Part shown: piece after piece, positions 36,449 to 45,725 of the stretch
How positions within the stretch are numbered: the stretch's first letter is position 1
Layout: every line of letters starts with the position of its first letter
Assembly: GCF_014203225.1 (NCBI RefSeq)
Contig: NZ_JACHIO010000004.1
Location: forward strand, 124,001-188,000
Source of the DNA: Granulicella mallensis
GTDB taxonomy: Bacteria; Acidobacteriota; Terriglobia; Terriglobales; Acidobacteriaceae
DNA length: 64,000 bases
Reading direction: 5' to 3'
The notes under the pieces: model-generated
Database searches by the model: none
What the model was told of the DNA's origin: nothing
What the model saw: the letters and a program-made list of their open reading frames with translations, nothing else
Made by a program: the position numbers and the translations under genes

Positions 36449-37732
36449 CTAGCGGAATAGTCCATGCCAATGTGTCTGCAGAACGATCATGGCGATGCCT
36501 CCTGCCATCTGGAGGACCGTGGCCAGCGTTATCTCTTTGATGATGGGTTTGGCATGGGTATGTCGATAGAGGATAGGCAGGTTGACTGCGGTGCTGACGA
36601 TCGAAGTCACCACGGTAGCCAGACCTGCCTGCATCGCGGTCGCCTTGCCATGGGCAACAAGATTGGCAGCAGCAGCCGTCGTGCTCGCGCTTTAAACCGT
36701 GCCGCCGACCATACTCACAGCCAGCAGGCCGGCATTGCCAAGCCAGCGTGTGGCTGCCGTCCCGATTACCTGAATCAGAATAAACAGCCCACCCATTCGA
36801 AAGACCTTCGCGAAGGAGACCGGAGAGGGCAGGTTCAGGTCCATCTCCTGCTCTTCGTCACGTGGCCGATGCCTGCGCCACACAAAGAATCCAGCAATCG
36901 CCGTCATCGTCAGCATGGGAGCCATCGCAAAGGGCACTGCATCGTGTGCAAAGATCGCGAGCAGAAGAAGGTTGCGCGCGAACATCGCAACGGACGTCAG
37001 AAGAACGGCCACAACTGTCTGCGACAGCAGACCTGAAGCAGGCAATGTCTCCGCGAACTCTGCGGTCGCCGCCGTAGAGTTGACCATGCCGCCCAGCACG
37101 GCTGTCAGCGCCACACCACGCTTCCCATACACGCGAAGCAGGATGTAATTCACGAATCCGATGCAGGCCACGACCAGGATCGTTACCCAGGCGTCGCGAG
37201 GCTGCAGCAGCTCCCAGGGATCGATGTACCGATTGGGCAGCAATGGCCAGACGACAAACCCGAAGAGCCCCAGCATCAGCGCGCTGCGAATCTCCTCCGG
37301 CTTTACGCCTCCCGCAAAAGCGCGAAACTGCGGTTTCAAGGAGAGCAGCCAGGTCGTCACGATGCCACAGGCGGTTGCGGTAAAGATGTGTCCCTCGCCG
37401 CTCAGCGCTCCCAACACAAAGGTGAGGATCAAGGCTGCGGAGGTGGTGCCTTCGACCGATTGAGAGGCCAGGATGTCCCGGAGGTTCAACAACGCGGCAA
37501 GGATAAGGACTCCGACCATACCGGTGATCAGCACCGGCATCGGCATCATCGCCGTCAGGCCGCCGATCAGCGCCGCCAGACTGAAGGTGCGGACGCCGAA
37601 GTCCTTGTGCGACCACTGCCGCTCAAATCCGATCAGGAGCCCGATCGCCAGGGCAACCCCCAGCTTCACCGCTGTCACCAACGGCGGAAACTCGGCGGAG
37701 CTGGCATGCAGCCGTTCGATCCAGGAATGCAT
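36449..37732 (-). pseudogene. MgtC/SapB-like DUF4010 membrane protein interrupted by one in-frame TAA
   Basis: The first 346 codons encode a polytopic membrane protein: LGVALAIGLLIGFERQWSHKDFGVRTF is the MgtC/SapB-type opening, followed by repeated helices and GGMVNSTAATAEFAE. Codon 347 is TAA (36692-36694). The same frame then continues for 80 codons to 36449 with SASTTAAAANLVAHGKATAMQAGLATVV and two more helices. This is what intact DUF4010 proteins contain at this point, where a serine-alanine-rich loop mirrors the earlier NSTAATAEFAE loop. A TCA serine codon to TAA is one substitution. It may be a recent nonsense mutation, a truncated but active protein, or a sequencing error. It follows the RND pump gene by 59 bases. 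Confidence 0.8.
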
Positions 37733-37791
37733 TCAGTCACCCCGTCACGGACAAGTATTTCCCGATTGTAGGGCCTTAGACAGTGAAACCG

Positions 37792-40700
37792 TCAGTCTTG
37801 TGCCTTGGGCCGATAGACCAGGAAGAAGCCGGCAGGCACAAGAAAGACAGTTAAGAGAACGGAAAGAGTCAATCCACCGATCAACGCCTGTGCCAGCGGG
37901 GCATACGATTCGCTACCCTCGCCAAGCTTGAGCGCCATGGGAAGAAGACCGATGACCGTCGCAAGAGACGTCATCAGAATGGGCCGCAAACGAACGCGGC
38001 AGGAGGTAATGATCGCCTCGCGAACAGCCATTCCCTCTTTCAACAGATGATGCGCAAACTCCACGATCAGGATGCTGTTGGAGAGCGCTATGCCTGCCAG
38101 CATGACAACACCCATCAGAGACATGACATTGAGCGTCGTTCCCCAGAGAAGAAGCGCAATCAATACGCCGGTGATGCCGGGCGGCAGAGCCAGCAGAATA
38201 ATGAAGGGATCGAGAAACGACCGGAACTGCGCTACAAGGATGAGATACAGCAGAAGGATCGAGAGTGTAAGACCGATGGCGAAGCTTCGGAAGGAAGCGT
38301 TCATGGATTCGACGCTGCCCGTCAGGGTTGCCTCCATTCCATGCGGCGTCTGAGTGGTATCGACGATGTGCTGGATCTCTCGCGTGATGTGGCCAAGGTC
38401 TTCATGCTCGGGACGCACATAGATATCCATCACCCGCCGGATCTGCGTGTGATCCAACTCGGTAGGGGCATTGAACTGTTGAATCGTAGCCACCATATCG
38501 AGACGCGTGGGCTGTGTCACATTGGCGCCATGCAGCGGAATCGCCTTGAGGTCATCGATCGATTTGACCTGGCCTTCCTTGTACATGACTGTCAGGAAGT
38601 AATTATTACCGCTGTTGGGATCGATCCAGATACTGGGAGCGATCATCTGGTTCGAGGTCAGAGCGGTAATGACGTTTGAAACCACCTCTTTTTCCGTAAG
38701 GCCCAGTTCGCTGGCACGAGTGCGATCGATCGCCAGCCGAAGCGAAGGATAGTCGACATCCTGCGGAATATAGACGTCGGCGACTCCGTGAACCCCACGG
38801 ATGCGCGCAGCGATCTTTTGTGCAACATCGAAATCAGCGTTGATGTCGTTGCCAGCAACGCGCACATCGATAGGAGCAGGAGAGCCCATATTGAGAACAC
38901 CATCAACAAGACTGCCACTCGAGAAGAAAGCTTGCAGCTCGGGCATCTGAACAGCAATCTTGCGTTTGACCTCGTCGATGTACTTGAAGCTGCTGATCGT
39001 ATGGTCGGGCTTGAGCGCCACCTGCGTGAAACCGGTGTGCATGGCCGAGTTCGGAGAATAAAGTGCCGAGAACCCAGGATCGACGCCTATATTGGAGACG
39101 ATCATCCCCATATCGTGTTTTGAAACGATGCTGCGAATGAGATTTTCGAGGCGCGTGGTCTCCTGCTCGGTATCGTCGAGCCTGGTTCCGGAAGGGGCTT
39201 TGAAGTTAATGACAAACTGGCCGGCATCCGTTCGAGGGAAGAACGAAAGACCCAACAGAGGAAACAGCAACAGGCTCAGCAAAAAGAGAACACCAAAGCC
39301 AACCAACGTAGCGCGTGGCCAATCGAGGACGCGCTCCACAAGACGGTCGTAGCGATGCAGGAGAGATTCAAAGGCAGCACTGAAACGCGCGTTGAAGCGA
39401 GCGGCAAAGCCAGGCTTCACCGCCGGATCAGCGTGTATAGCGCGCTCCGTCTCCGCCGATTCGTGAACCGCATCCCCATGAGCGCTCTTAATGAATCGGG
39501 CACAGAAGAGCGGAACAACCGTGAGAGCCACGAAGTAGGAAGCAAACAGCGAAATGACAACGGCAAGGGCAAGGGCCGTAAAAAGAAAGCGGCTGACCCC
39601 ATAAAGCAGCGTCACAGGAAAAAAGACGACAACGGTAGTGAGCGTGCCTGCGAGTACCGGCAGGGCGACTTCCCTTCCGCCTTTTTCGGCGGCGACCACC
39701 GGGGACTCGCCGCCTTCAAGATGCCGAAAGATGTTTTCCAAGACGACAACGGAGTTATCGATGAGGCGCGACAACGCCAGTGCCAGACCGCCCAGGATCA
39801 TGCTGTTCACCGAACTGCCTGCCAGATGAAGAATGAAAAAAGTAGTGAGCAGGGACAGAGGAATAGAGAAGAACACGGCGATGGTCGCACGCAGGCTTCC
39901 TAAAAAGATAAGGATCATCAGGCAGGTGAGAAAAAGGCCAACCCCTCCCTCATGCAGCAAAGTTTCGATGGCGGTCTTTACGAATCGCGACTGATCGAAG
40001 ACGATCTTGCTTTCCAGAGAAGGCGGGACGTCATAGAGCTTCTTGAGCGTCGTCTGTACACCGTTGACGATAGCAATCGTATTGGAGTCTCCGCCTTGTT
40101 TGAAGATCGGCAGATAGACGGCACGCAGGCCATCGACATGCACGATGTTGTATTGCAAACCGAACGAGTCTTTGGCCACGGCCACATCGCCCACACGGAC
40201 CGGCGATTGGCCAACCATCTTGATCGGAACCTGCGCGATGTCGTCAGGCCCCTTCAGCATGGAGTTGGTGTAGATGTTGTAGTCGTAGCGTCCGATCTGC
40301 ACGTCGCCCGCGGGCAGAATCACATTGGCGTCATTGACCGACCGCACGACATCCATCGGGCTCAGCTGGTTCGCCTCCAGTTTGTAAGGATCGGTATACA
40401 GCATGATCTGACGCCAGCGGCCGCCAAAGGGCTGCGGCACGGACGCGCCGGGCACACCGGCCAACTGATTGCGCACAAAGTTCTGCCCAATGTCTTTGAG
40501 CGTGCTCTCGTTCAAGCCGGCGCCACTCAGCGTCACCAGGGCTACAGGGAGACTCGAAGCATCCTGCTTGAGAACGATTGGCGGATAGGTGCCGGGCGGC
40601 ATATCCTTCATATCGCTCATGGCAAGCGTAGAGATGGACGCCGCAGCAGCATCGGGATCGGTGCCGGCGCGGAAATAAACCTTGACGAGACTGACACCCG

Positions 40701-40950
40701 GCAGAGAACGCGACTCCATGTGATCGATGCCGCTGGCAAGCGTGAACTGGCGCTCCAGGTGATAGGTAATGTTGGTTTCAATCTGCTGCGGCGGCATGCC
40801 GGAGTAGAAGGTAGCCACAGCAACAACCGGCAGATTGATCGGCGGGAACATATCCACCGCCATGCTGCCCGTACTGACCGTGCCGAGGATCATCACCACC
40901 AGGCACAGCACAACGATCAGATATGGGTTCTTTATCGCAAATCCCGACAT
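37792..40950 (-). CDS. RND efflux permease, divergent HAE1-like group
   Basis: A 1052-residue RND pump. It opens with MSGFAIKNPYLIVVLCLVVMILGTVS and has the porter phrase GMPPQQIETNITYHLERQF. Helix 4 reads ALALSRLIDNSVVVLENIFRHLE, so only one aspartate (Asp398) of the usual Asp-Asp pair is present and the second is Asn399. Helix 10 reads AGIALSNSILIVEFAHH, placing Ser957 where AcrB-type pumps have the relay lysine. Such substitutions are seen in a subgroup of acidobacterial pumps. The energising ion path must therefore differ from AcrB. It follows the adaptor gene by 61 bases within a DUF190-TolC-adaptor-pump-DUF4010 operon. The substrate is unknown. Confidence 0.93.
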   Translation of the reverse strand: MSGFAIKNPYLIVVLCLVVMILGTVSTGSMAVDMFPPINLPVVAVATFYSGMPPQQIETNITYHLERQFTLASGIDHMESRSLPGVSLVKVYFRAGTDPDAAAASISTLAMSDMKDMPPGTYPPIVLKQDASSLPVALVTLSGAGLNESTLKDIGQNFVRNQLAGVPGASVPQPFGGRWRQIMLYTDPYKLEANQLSPMDVVRSVNDANVILPAGDVQIGRYDYNIYTNSMLKGPDDIAQVPIKMVGQSPVRVGDVAVAKDSFGLQYNIVHVDGLRAVYLPIFKQGGDSNTIAIVNGVQTTLKKLYDVPPSLESKIVFDQSRFVKTAIETLLHEGGVGLFLTCLMILIFLGSLRATIAVFFSIPLSLLTTFFILHLAGSSVNSMILGGLALALSRLIDNSVVVLENIFRHLEGGESPVVAAEKGGREVALPVLAGTLTTVVVFFPVTLLYGVSRFLFTALALAVVISLFASYFVALTVVPLFCARFIKSAHGDAVHESAETERAIHADPAVKPGFAARFNARFSAAFESLLHRYDRLVERVLDWPRATLVGFGVLFLLSLLLFPLLGLSFFPRTDAGQFVINFKAPSGTRLDDTEQETTRLENLIRSIVSKHDMGMIVSNIGVDPGFSALYSPNSAMHTGFTQVALKPDHTISSFKYIDEVKRKIAVQMPELQAFFSSGSLVDGVLNMGSPAPIDVRVAGNDINADFDVAQKIAARIRGVHGVADVYIPQDVDYPSLRLAIDRTRASELGLTEKEVVSNVITALTSNQMIAPSIWIDPNSGNNYFLTVMYKEGQVKSIDDLKAIPLHGANVTQPTRLDMVATIQQFNAPTELDHTQIRRVMDIYVRPEHEDLGHITREIQHIVDTTQTPHGMEATLTGSVESMNASFRSFAIGLTLSILLLYLILVAQFRSFLDPFIILLALPPGITGVLIALLLWGTTLNVMSLMGVVMLAGIALSNSILIVEFAHHLLKEGMAVREAIITSCRVRLRPILMTSLATVIGLLPMALKLGEGSESYAPLAQALIGGLTLSVLLTVFLVPAGFFLVYRPKAQD

Positions 40951-41011
40951 AGTTCCGGCTTCCTCGCTCTGGATCGGTTAACTGAATGGAGAGCTGAATC
41001 GAATGGAGAGC

Positions 41012-42235
41012 TCAGCTGCGACTGGTGCCGTTGGCCTCGTAGCTCGCGGGATGCGCGTCTACCTTTTCTCCGTCGGAGAGTCCGCTGTGACGGCCCACAA
41101 CCACCTGGTCACCGCTGCTCAGACCGGAGAGTATCTCGACGCGCGTGGGTGTCTGCAGGCCCACCGTGACACTCACCAGATGCAGCTCATTTCCGCGAAC
41201 GACATAGGCATGCTGCACGCTGCTGCCAAGGCCATCGATCGCATCTACAGGAACGCTCAGCACGTTGGGGTGGTCGGCAAGATGCAGATGGACCTCCGCA
41301 TACATGCCGGGAACGAGCTTGTCGTCCGGATTCGGCACGTCGACTTCGGTCTCCATGGTGCGGGTTGAAGCCTGCAGGGAGTCGGCATAACGTGTGATCT
41401 TGCCCTCAATGGTTCGGCCCAGGGTAACGACATTCACATCGACCGGTTGCCCGTCATGAATCTCGGCAACTGCGTTCACCGGCACAGGCAGCATCAGGCG
41501 AAGAAGGCTGTTCTCCGCCAGCCGCACCACCGGCATGGCTTGAGTCTGTGACGAGATGCCTGCCTGGATCATGGAGCCGGTGTTGGCATAGCGCTTGGTG
41601 ATGACTCCGGCGAAAGGTGCACGGATGCTCGCATACTGCAGCATCGCGCTGGTGCGAGAGAGCTCGGATTCGGCCTGCGACTTTGTCTGCAAAGCCGCAT
41701 TGAGAGCTGACTGCGCACCGGCAAGCTGCGCGGCCGCCTCCAGGTCGCGTGACTGCGCCACGTCAACCTCCTGTCGCGGAACGAGGCCAGGCTCTTTGGT
41801 CAGGACATCTTGAATTCGTTGAAAGGAGAGATGCGTGATATTCGCCTCAGCCTGAGCGCGCTGAATCGCTCCCCTTGCTGTAACGACGTTCGCCTGTGCC
41901 GCGGCGACACCGGCGTTCGCCTTTGCCATTTCATCCTGTAGTTCAGGGACCTCAAGCGTGGCCAGCAGATCGCCCTGCCGCACATGGTCGCCGATATCGA
42001 CGCGAATGTTTTTGACATAGCCAGCCACCTTAGCCATAACATCGACATCCTGATAGGGCACGAACTCGGCCGTCAGCACCAGATCATTGGTCAGCGTCGC
42101 CGGCTCGACAGCGGCGACGGGGACGCTTGGCACATCGAGAGCGGCAACAGGAGTGGCCTGATGGCAGGAGGTCAAAAGGCATGCGGCACCTGTAGTCAGC
42201 GTGACGAGCGCCAGCAGTCGTCGGCGAAGAGCCAT
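41012..42235 (-). CDS. RND efflux periplasmic adaptor lipoprotein
   Basis: A 407-residue membrane fusion protein. A lipoprotein signal ends LLTSC at about residue 24. The lipoyl/barrel-sandwich halves are FVPYQDVDVMAKVAGYVKNIRVDIGDHVRQGDLLATLEVPEL and SIRAPFAGVITKRYANTGSMIQAG, on either side of a coiled-coil hairpin rich in Ala, Gln and Glu. A beta-barrel domain (LRLMLPVPVNAVAEIHDGQPVDVNV) and membrane-proximal domain (VVRGNELHLVSVTVGLQTPTRVEILSGLSSGDQVVV) follow. It sits between the TolC-like gene (14-base gap) and the pump gene (61-base gap). It would bridge those two proteins across the periplasm. Confidence 0.94.
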   Translation of the reverse strand: MALRRRLLALVTLTTGAACLLTSCHQATPVAALDVPSVPVAAVEPATLTNDLVLTAEFVPYQDVDVMAKVAGYVKNIRVDIGDHVRQGDLLATLEVPELQDEMAKANAGVAAAQANVVTARGAIQRAQAEANITHLSFQRIQDVLTKEPGLVPRQEVDVAQSRDLEAAAQLAGAQSALNAALQTKSQAESELSRTSAMLQYASIRAPFAGVITKRYANTGSMIQAGISSQTQAMPVVRLAENSLLRLMLPVPVNAVAEIHDGQPVDVNVVTLGRTIEGKITRYADSLQASTRTMETEVDVPNPDDKLVPGMYAEVHLHLADHPNVLSVPVDAIDGLGSSVQHAYVVRGNELHLVSVTVGLQTPTRVEILSGLSSGDQVVVGRHSGLSDGEKVDAHPASYEANGTSRS

Positions 42236-42249
42236 GTCGAAAGGTCCTT

Positions 42250-43578
42250 TCAGTTCAAGAGGCCAGCCGCGTAATCCAACTCGGCGCGACGGGCTAGATA
42301 GCTGTAGTTGGCGTCAGCCGCATCGATCTCAGCGGAGGTTTCGTTTAACTGCGCCTCGTTGAGTTCCACGATGCTGCCCAGCCCGGCACCATAGCGAGCC
42401 TGCGCCAAACGCAGAGCTTCCTTACTCTGGGCGACGAGCCGTGCGGAGACATCGAGGCTTCGAAAGGCTTCGTTGGCGCGATACCAGCCGTCCCTCACCT
42501 GCTCGTTGACTTCGAGCTTTACCTCGTCGGCATCGCGTGCACGCGCATTGGCCTCGAGCTCGGCCTCGCTGCGGCGAGCCGCGAAGAGGCCTCCATTGAA
42601 GACCGGAATATTGAGATTGAAGCCCGCTGCAGCATAGTTATCGTGCAGGGTATGGTCGCGGAACGGCACCTCCCCGGCAGTTCCCACGGCGCTGAGTGTC
42701 GGATAGCTCAACCGTTTCTCCGAGAGTGCAAACTGGGCCGCGGAACGCTGCTGTGCTTGCGCCGCATTGAGGTCGGCGCGCTGCGTGTCGGCGAGAGAGA
42801 GGAACGAAGCAGGATCAGGAGCAAGCGACGCAGGCAGGTCTACCTCTTCCAGCGGGGCAACGACAGGCTGTTGCTGTCCCATCGCACTTGCGAGATGAGC
42901 GCGTTGCTGCTCGACGGTGCTTTCAGCCCGCACGACGGCCAGCTCCGCTTCACTTTGGAGGACAGCCGCAAAGTTCACATCAAGAGTCGAACGAAGTTCG
43001 CTTTGAGCCAGTGCGCCGATCTGTCGTGAGATCAGTTTGCGATTGTCGAGCGCCTCGCGCGCTGCATGCAGCACGGCCTCTGCGCCGAGCACTTCGAAGT
43101 AAGCCTCGCGGACATTCAACCGCACCTGTGCCGTAGTCAGCGTTGCAAGGTCGCGCTGCGCCTCTGCAGACGATCGCGAGCTGGCAATCAACGCGCTGGT
43201 CCTGCCGAAGTCCGTAATCAGTTGGACGAGGCTTCCACCATAGGCGAAGCGGTCGGAGATCGATGAAGTGGTGATCGCACCTGCTGCCGTCGAGGTGCCT
43301 GTATCGGCGACTCGAACACCCGTGGCGTTGAAGCCGACCGTGGGCAGAAGAGCAGAGCGGGCCTCGCGGATCCGTTCCGAGGAGGCACGGGCTCGCAGTT
43401 GCGCGGCGAGCATGCGAGGTTGATTGGCGAGCGCGATCGATTCCGCTTGCGCGAGCGTGAGCGGTGGAGCAGCAACCGCAGGCGCCGGCTGCTGCGCGTG
43501 ACTCATCGCAAGGAGGAAACAGAGAAAGATTGCGGTGGCACTCCTCAACAGAGCGCCGCCATACTTTGCAATACGCAT
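42250..43578 (-). CDS. TolC-family outer membrane efflux protein
   Basis: A 442-residue outer membrane channel subunit. A Sec signal peptide (ATAIFLCFLLAMSHAQ) is cleaved by signal peptidase I rather than lipidated, unlike the outer membrane factor of the first efflux operon. Two TolC repeats are visible: LTLAQAESIALANQPRMLAAQLRARASSERIREARSALLPTVGFNATG, and NLNIPVFNGGLFAARRSEAELEANARARDADEVKLEVNEQVRDGWYRANEAF. The ATG overlaps the stop of the DUF190 gene by one base (TGATG). It forms a tripartite pump with the two following genes. Confidence 0.93.
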   Translation of the reverse strand: MRIAKYGGALLRSATAIFLCFLLAMSHAQQPAPAVAAPPLTLAQAESIALANQPRMLAAQLRARASSERIREARSALLPTVGFNATGVRVADTGTSTAAGAITTSSISDRFAYGGSLVQLITDFGRTSALIASSRSSAEAQRDLATLTTAQVRLNVREAYFEVLGAEAVLHAAREALDNRKLISRQIGALAQSELRSTLDVNFAAVLQSEAELAVVRAESTVEQQRAHLASAMGQQQPVVAPLEEVDLPASLAPDPASFLSLADTQRADLNAAQAQQRSAAQFALSEKRLSYPTLSAVGTAGEVPFRDHTLHDNYAAAGFNLNIPVFNGGLFAARRSEAELEANARARDADEVKLEVNEQVRDGWYRANEAFRSLDVSARLVAQSKEALRLAQARYGAGLGSIVELNEAQLNETSAEIDAADANYSYLARRAELDYAAGLLN

Positions 43579-43931
43579 CAGGACAGAACCTTTTCGGCGG
43601 TGGTGATGCTCTTGAGAATCTCTGTCGGATGGGCTTCCACCAGGCCATCCGTGACCATGGAAAGCAGCTCCGGCAGAATTGCCCGAACCTTCTCCGGTGT
43701 ATCGACAAAGTAAAGAACCACGGGAAGATGCTCGCCGGCTGTGTCGCCAGCTCCACTGGTGTGAAGCTGGCGATGGACGCCAAATCCTGCATGCGCTCGG
43801 AAGGCCGTCGCGCCATCGATTCCCTTGCTTTGTAGAAAGGCAAGGATGTCATCGTGAAGAAAGCCATTCGTCGAACCGGTGTCCTGATTGAGGTGCACGG
43901 TTACTTTCAGCGCAGGTCCAGCCACAGGCAT
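43578..43931 (-). CDS. DUF190 family protein
   Basis: About 117 residues. It has the DUF190 pattern: LKVTVHLNQDT, LHDDILAFLQSKGIDGATAFRAHAGFGVHRQLHT with the conserved GxxGATAFRxxxGFG core, then LPVVLYFVDTPEKVRAILPELLSMVTDGLVEAHP. This ferredoxin-like fold resembles PII-type signalling proteins, and DUF190 genes often lie next to CrcB/fluoride or efflux genes. Its exact role is not known. ATG at 43931 is chosen because GGAG lies nine bases upstream; the longer frame would need a TTG with no ribosome site. It heads the second efflux operon and may encode a small cytoplasmic regulator of the transporter. Confidence 0.82.
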   Translation of the reverse strand: MPVAGPALKVTVHLNQDTGSTNGFLHDDILAFLQSKGIDGATAFRAHAGFGVHRQLHTSGAGDTAGEHLPVVLYFVDTPEKVRAILPELLSMVTDGLVEAHPTEILKSITTAEKVLS

Positions 43932-43977
43932 CTTTAGGTCTCCAGGTTCGTTGAAATGCACTCTTTGCAATGGCTGC

Positions 43978-44769
43978 TTAGCGTGTGGCTACGACCTGGT
44001 CTTGCGGCAAGACCTCCAGTAAAGCCGTGCTGTTCTTCCAGACTTTGGGCGCGACACGGTTGGAGGTCAGCACAAGGGTCGAAGGCTCTCCCGTCTTTCC
44101 TGTCTGCTGGAGTCTGGTTCCTGTGAAGCCGTACAAACCGCAGGCGGATGCGGAATAGATTCCCACCGATACTTCCGTGTCACTGCCGTCGCATCCGTTC
44201 GGAGCGTTTCCGGAGGCTGCGATGAGATGGGCATACACACCACCACGACGGTTGTAGCCAACGATATCTCCGTCCTGCGAGACGACCTCTGATTGCGAGG
44301 GAGTCAATACGTCGCCGCCAATCTGCGTGACGGTGGCCAGCGTGTCGTCAGTGCCTGTCGATTCTCTTGCGCCCCATGAGGTGACAGGGTCTGCGATGGC
44401 CCGAACGTACACATTCAGGGGGAAAGTGGCGGAGTTTGAGCTGATGGTGTCGAATCGAATCGAAAGGCTTGACTGCTTTTGCACGGCATAGGGTGTTTTA
44501 TCTAAAGCAAATGCATTAGCGGCAACCACGTGCCCTGTAACCTCGGCTCCGGCAGGCAGAACTTTCCCGTCAGAAAGCGCAACGCTCTGAGTCGTTCTGG
44601 CATGCACGACGTCGCCTGCATGTGCATGGTTGGCGTCCAGACCACTTTTGAACACGATGGGCAGCGTCGTCTTTGGAGACAACGTTCCCGCTGTTGCTGC
44701 ATGTCCGCTCTGTGCGGTCAACAAAGGGGTGAAGCAAAGGGAGGCTGCGATTAGAAAATGAAGTTTCAT
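43978..44769 (-). CDS. Secreted protein of unknown function
   Basis: A 263-residue protein with a signal peptide (LHFLIAASLCFTPLLTAQSGHA). The mature part begins with TTLPIVFKSGLDANHAHAGDVVHARTTQSVALSDGKVLPAGAEVTGHVVAANAF, resembling the beta-rich domain seen in TrbI/VirB10-like and other acidobacterial envelope proteins. A second half contains GGDVLTPSQSEVVSQDGDIVGYNRRGGVYAHL, two cysteines and a C-terminal EVLPQDQVVATR. GGAG lies seven bases before the ATG. It is 46 bases upstream of the DUF190 gene on the same strand and may be the first gene of the efflux operon. No function is claimed. Confidence 0.7.
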   Translation of the reverse strand: MKLHFLIAASLCFTPLLTAQSGHAATAGTLSPKTTLPIVFKSGLDANHAHAGDVVHARTTQSVALSDGKVLPAGAEVTGHVVAANAFALDKTPYAVQKQSSLSIRFDTISSNSATFPLNVYVRAIADPVTSWGARESTGTDDTLATVTQIGGDVLTPSQSEVVSQDGDIVGYNRRGGVYAHLIAASGNAPNGCDGSDTEVSVGIYSASACGLYGFTGTRLQQTGKTGEPSTLVLTSNRVAPKVWKNSTALLEVLPQDQVVATR

Positions 44770-44889
44770 AGGTCAACTCCGTCCTTTCAACACCCTGAGT
44801 TGACCACGCAATCCCCTTACATCCTGCTTACAACTCCCTGACATTTCGTGCCATCTACTTGCTCCTGGGGAAGGTGTAAGACATCATCG

Positions 44890-44990
44890 TTGAGTGAAGC
44901 TTTGAAGAAGGGGGCTAGCATTCCCTCCGCGGCTAAAGCCGCAACGATTCCAGGAGCTTTACGGCGGTACTGAAGTACCGCCCCTTCAAA
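44890..44990. repeat. Two C-TRAA-G hairpins upstream of the first two-component pair
   Basis: GCGGCTAAAGCCGC (44929-44942) and GGCGGTACTGAAGTACCGCC (44963-44982) are perfect hairpins with TAAA and TGAA loops. The pair and their flanks (GCATTCCCTCCG before, CCCCTTCAAAG after) recur in variant form inside the element at 55865-56120. They lie in the gap between divergent transcription units. Confidence 0.65.
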
Positions 44991-45017
44991 GCCAGACACT
45001 TGTTCAGAGGTTAGTTA

Positions 45018-45725
45018 GTGGAGAAAGACCTGACAACGCGGCGCGTGCTGGTAGTGGAAGACGACAGGAAGATGGCGGATGCACTGGTAAGCGGCATCAA
45101 GGCTGCCGGCTATGACGTCAGCGTGGCACGCACGGGAGAAGAGGGATTCTTCCTGGTGCATAAGCTCTTTCCGCATCTCCTGGTGCTGGACCTCCATCTT
45201 CCTCAGCGCAACGGCCTCGAGATCCTGCAGCAGATTCGCGCGCAGTCGCTGGATATTCGCATCCTGATTCTTACGTCCAACAACACTCCCGAGGACCGGG
45301 TAACAGGCCTGAATGCAGGCGCGGACGACTATCTCGGCAAACCCTTCTCCTTTCCTGAATTGCTCGCCCGCATCGGTTCCCTTCTGCGTCGGATGCCGCT
45401 GCCCGCATCGGCTGGACTGTTGCGCATCGCCGATCTTGCGTTGGACACGGAGAGCCGCGCAGCCAGCAGATCGGAGGTCCGCCTCGACCTCACTACTCGC
45501 GAGTTCGACCTGCTGCTCTACCTGGCGGAGAATCGTGGACGCGCCGTGTCGCGAGAGATGCTCGCGAAAGATGTGTGGAAGGAAAATTCAAGATTTACGC
45601 CGCTCGACAACGTCATCGACGTGCAAATGACCCGGCTGCGCCGCAAGGTGGATGACCCCTTCACGACCAAGCTCCTGCATACCATTCGCGGTGTAGGTTT
45701 CATTCTGCGGGAGCCCAAGCCATGA
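45018..45725 (+). CDS. OmpR/PhoB-family response regulator
   Basis: A 235-residue DNA-binding response regulator. The receiver has the acidic pocket Glu14-Asp15-Asp16 (LVVEDD), phosphoacceptor Asp58 (LVLDLHLP), switch Thr86 (LILTS) and Lys108 (DDYLGKPF). The C-terminal winged helix includes LDLTTREFDLLLYLAENRGRAVSREMLAKDVW and NVIDVQMTRLRRKVDDPF and GVGFIL. The start is GTG with AGAGG seven bases upstream. It overlaps the histidine kinase gene by four bases (ATGA). It is divergent from the secreted-protein/efflux operon, the nearest likely target. The signal is unknown. Confidence 0.94.
   Translation: MEKDLTTRRVLVVEDDRKMADALVSGIKAAGYDVSVARTGEEGFFLVHKLFPHLLVLDLHLPQRNGLEILQQIRAQSLDIRILILTSNNTPEDRVTGLNAGADDYLGKPFSFPELLARIGSLLRRMPLPASAGLLRIADLALDTESRAASRSEVRLDLTTREFDLLLYLAENRGRAVSREMLAKDVWKENSRFTPLDNVIDVQMTRLRRKVDDPFTTKLLHTIRGVGFILREPKP

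Noticed and set aside
36141-36540. Two overlapping small frames on opposite strands (about 81 and 108 codons)
   Set aside because: Weak starts, no recognisable motifs, and they overlap each other and the end of the DUF4010 frame.
39952-41169. A 405-codon plus-strand frame antisense to the second RND pump
   Set aside because: It overlaps pump and adaptor genes with strong family motifs, has low-complexity His/Arg/Asp composition and no domain.
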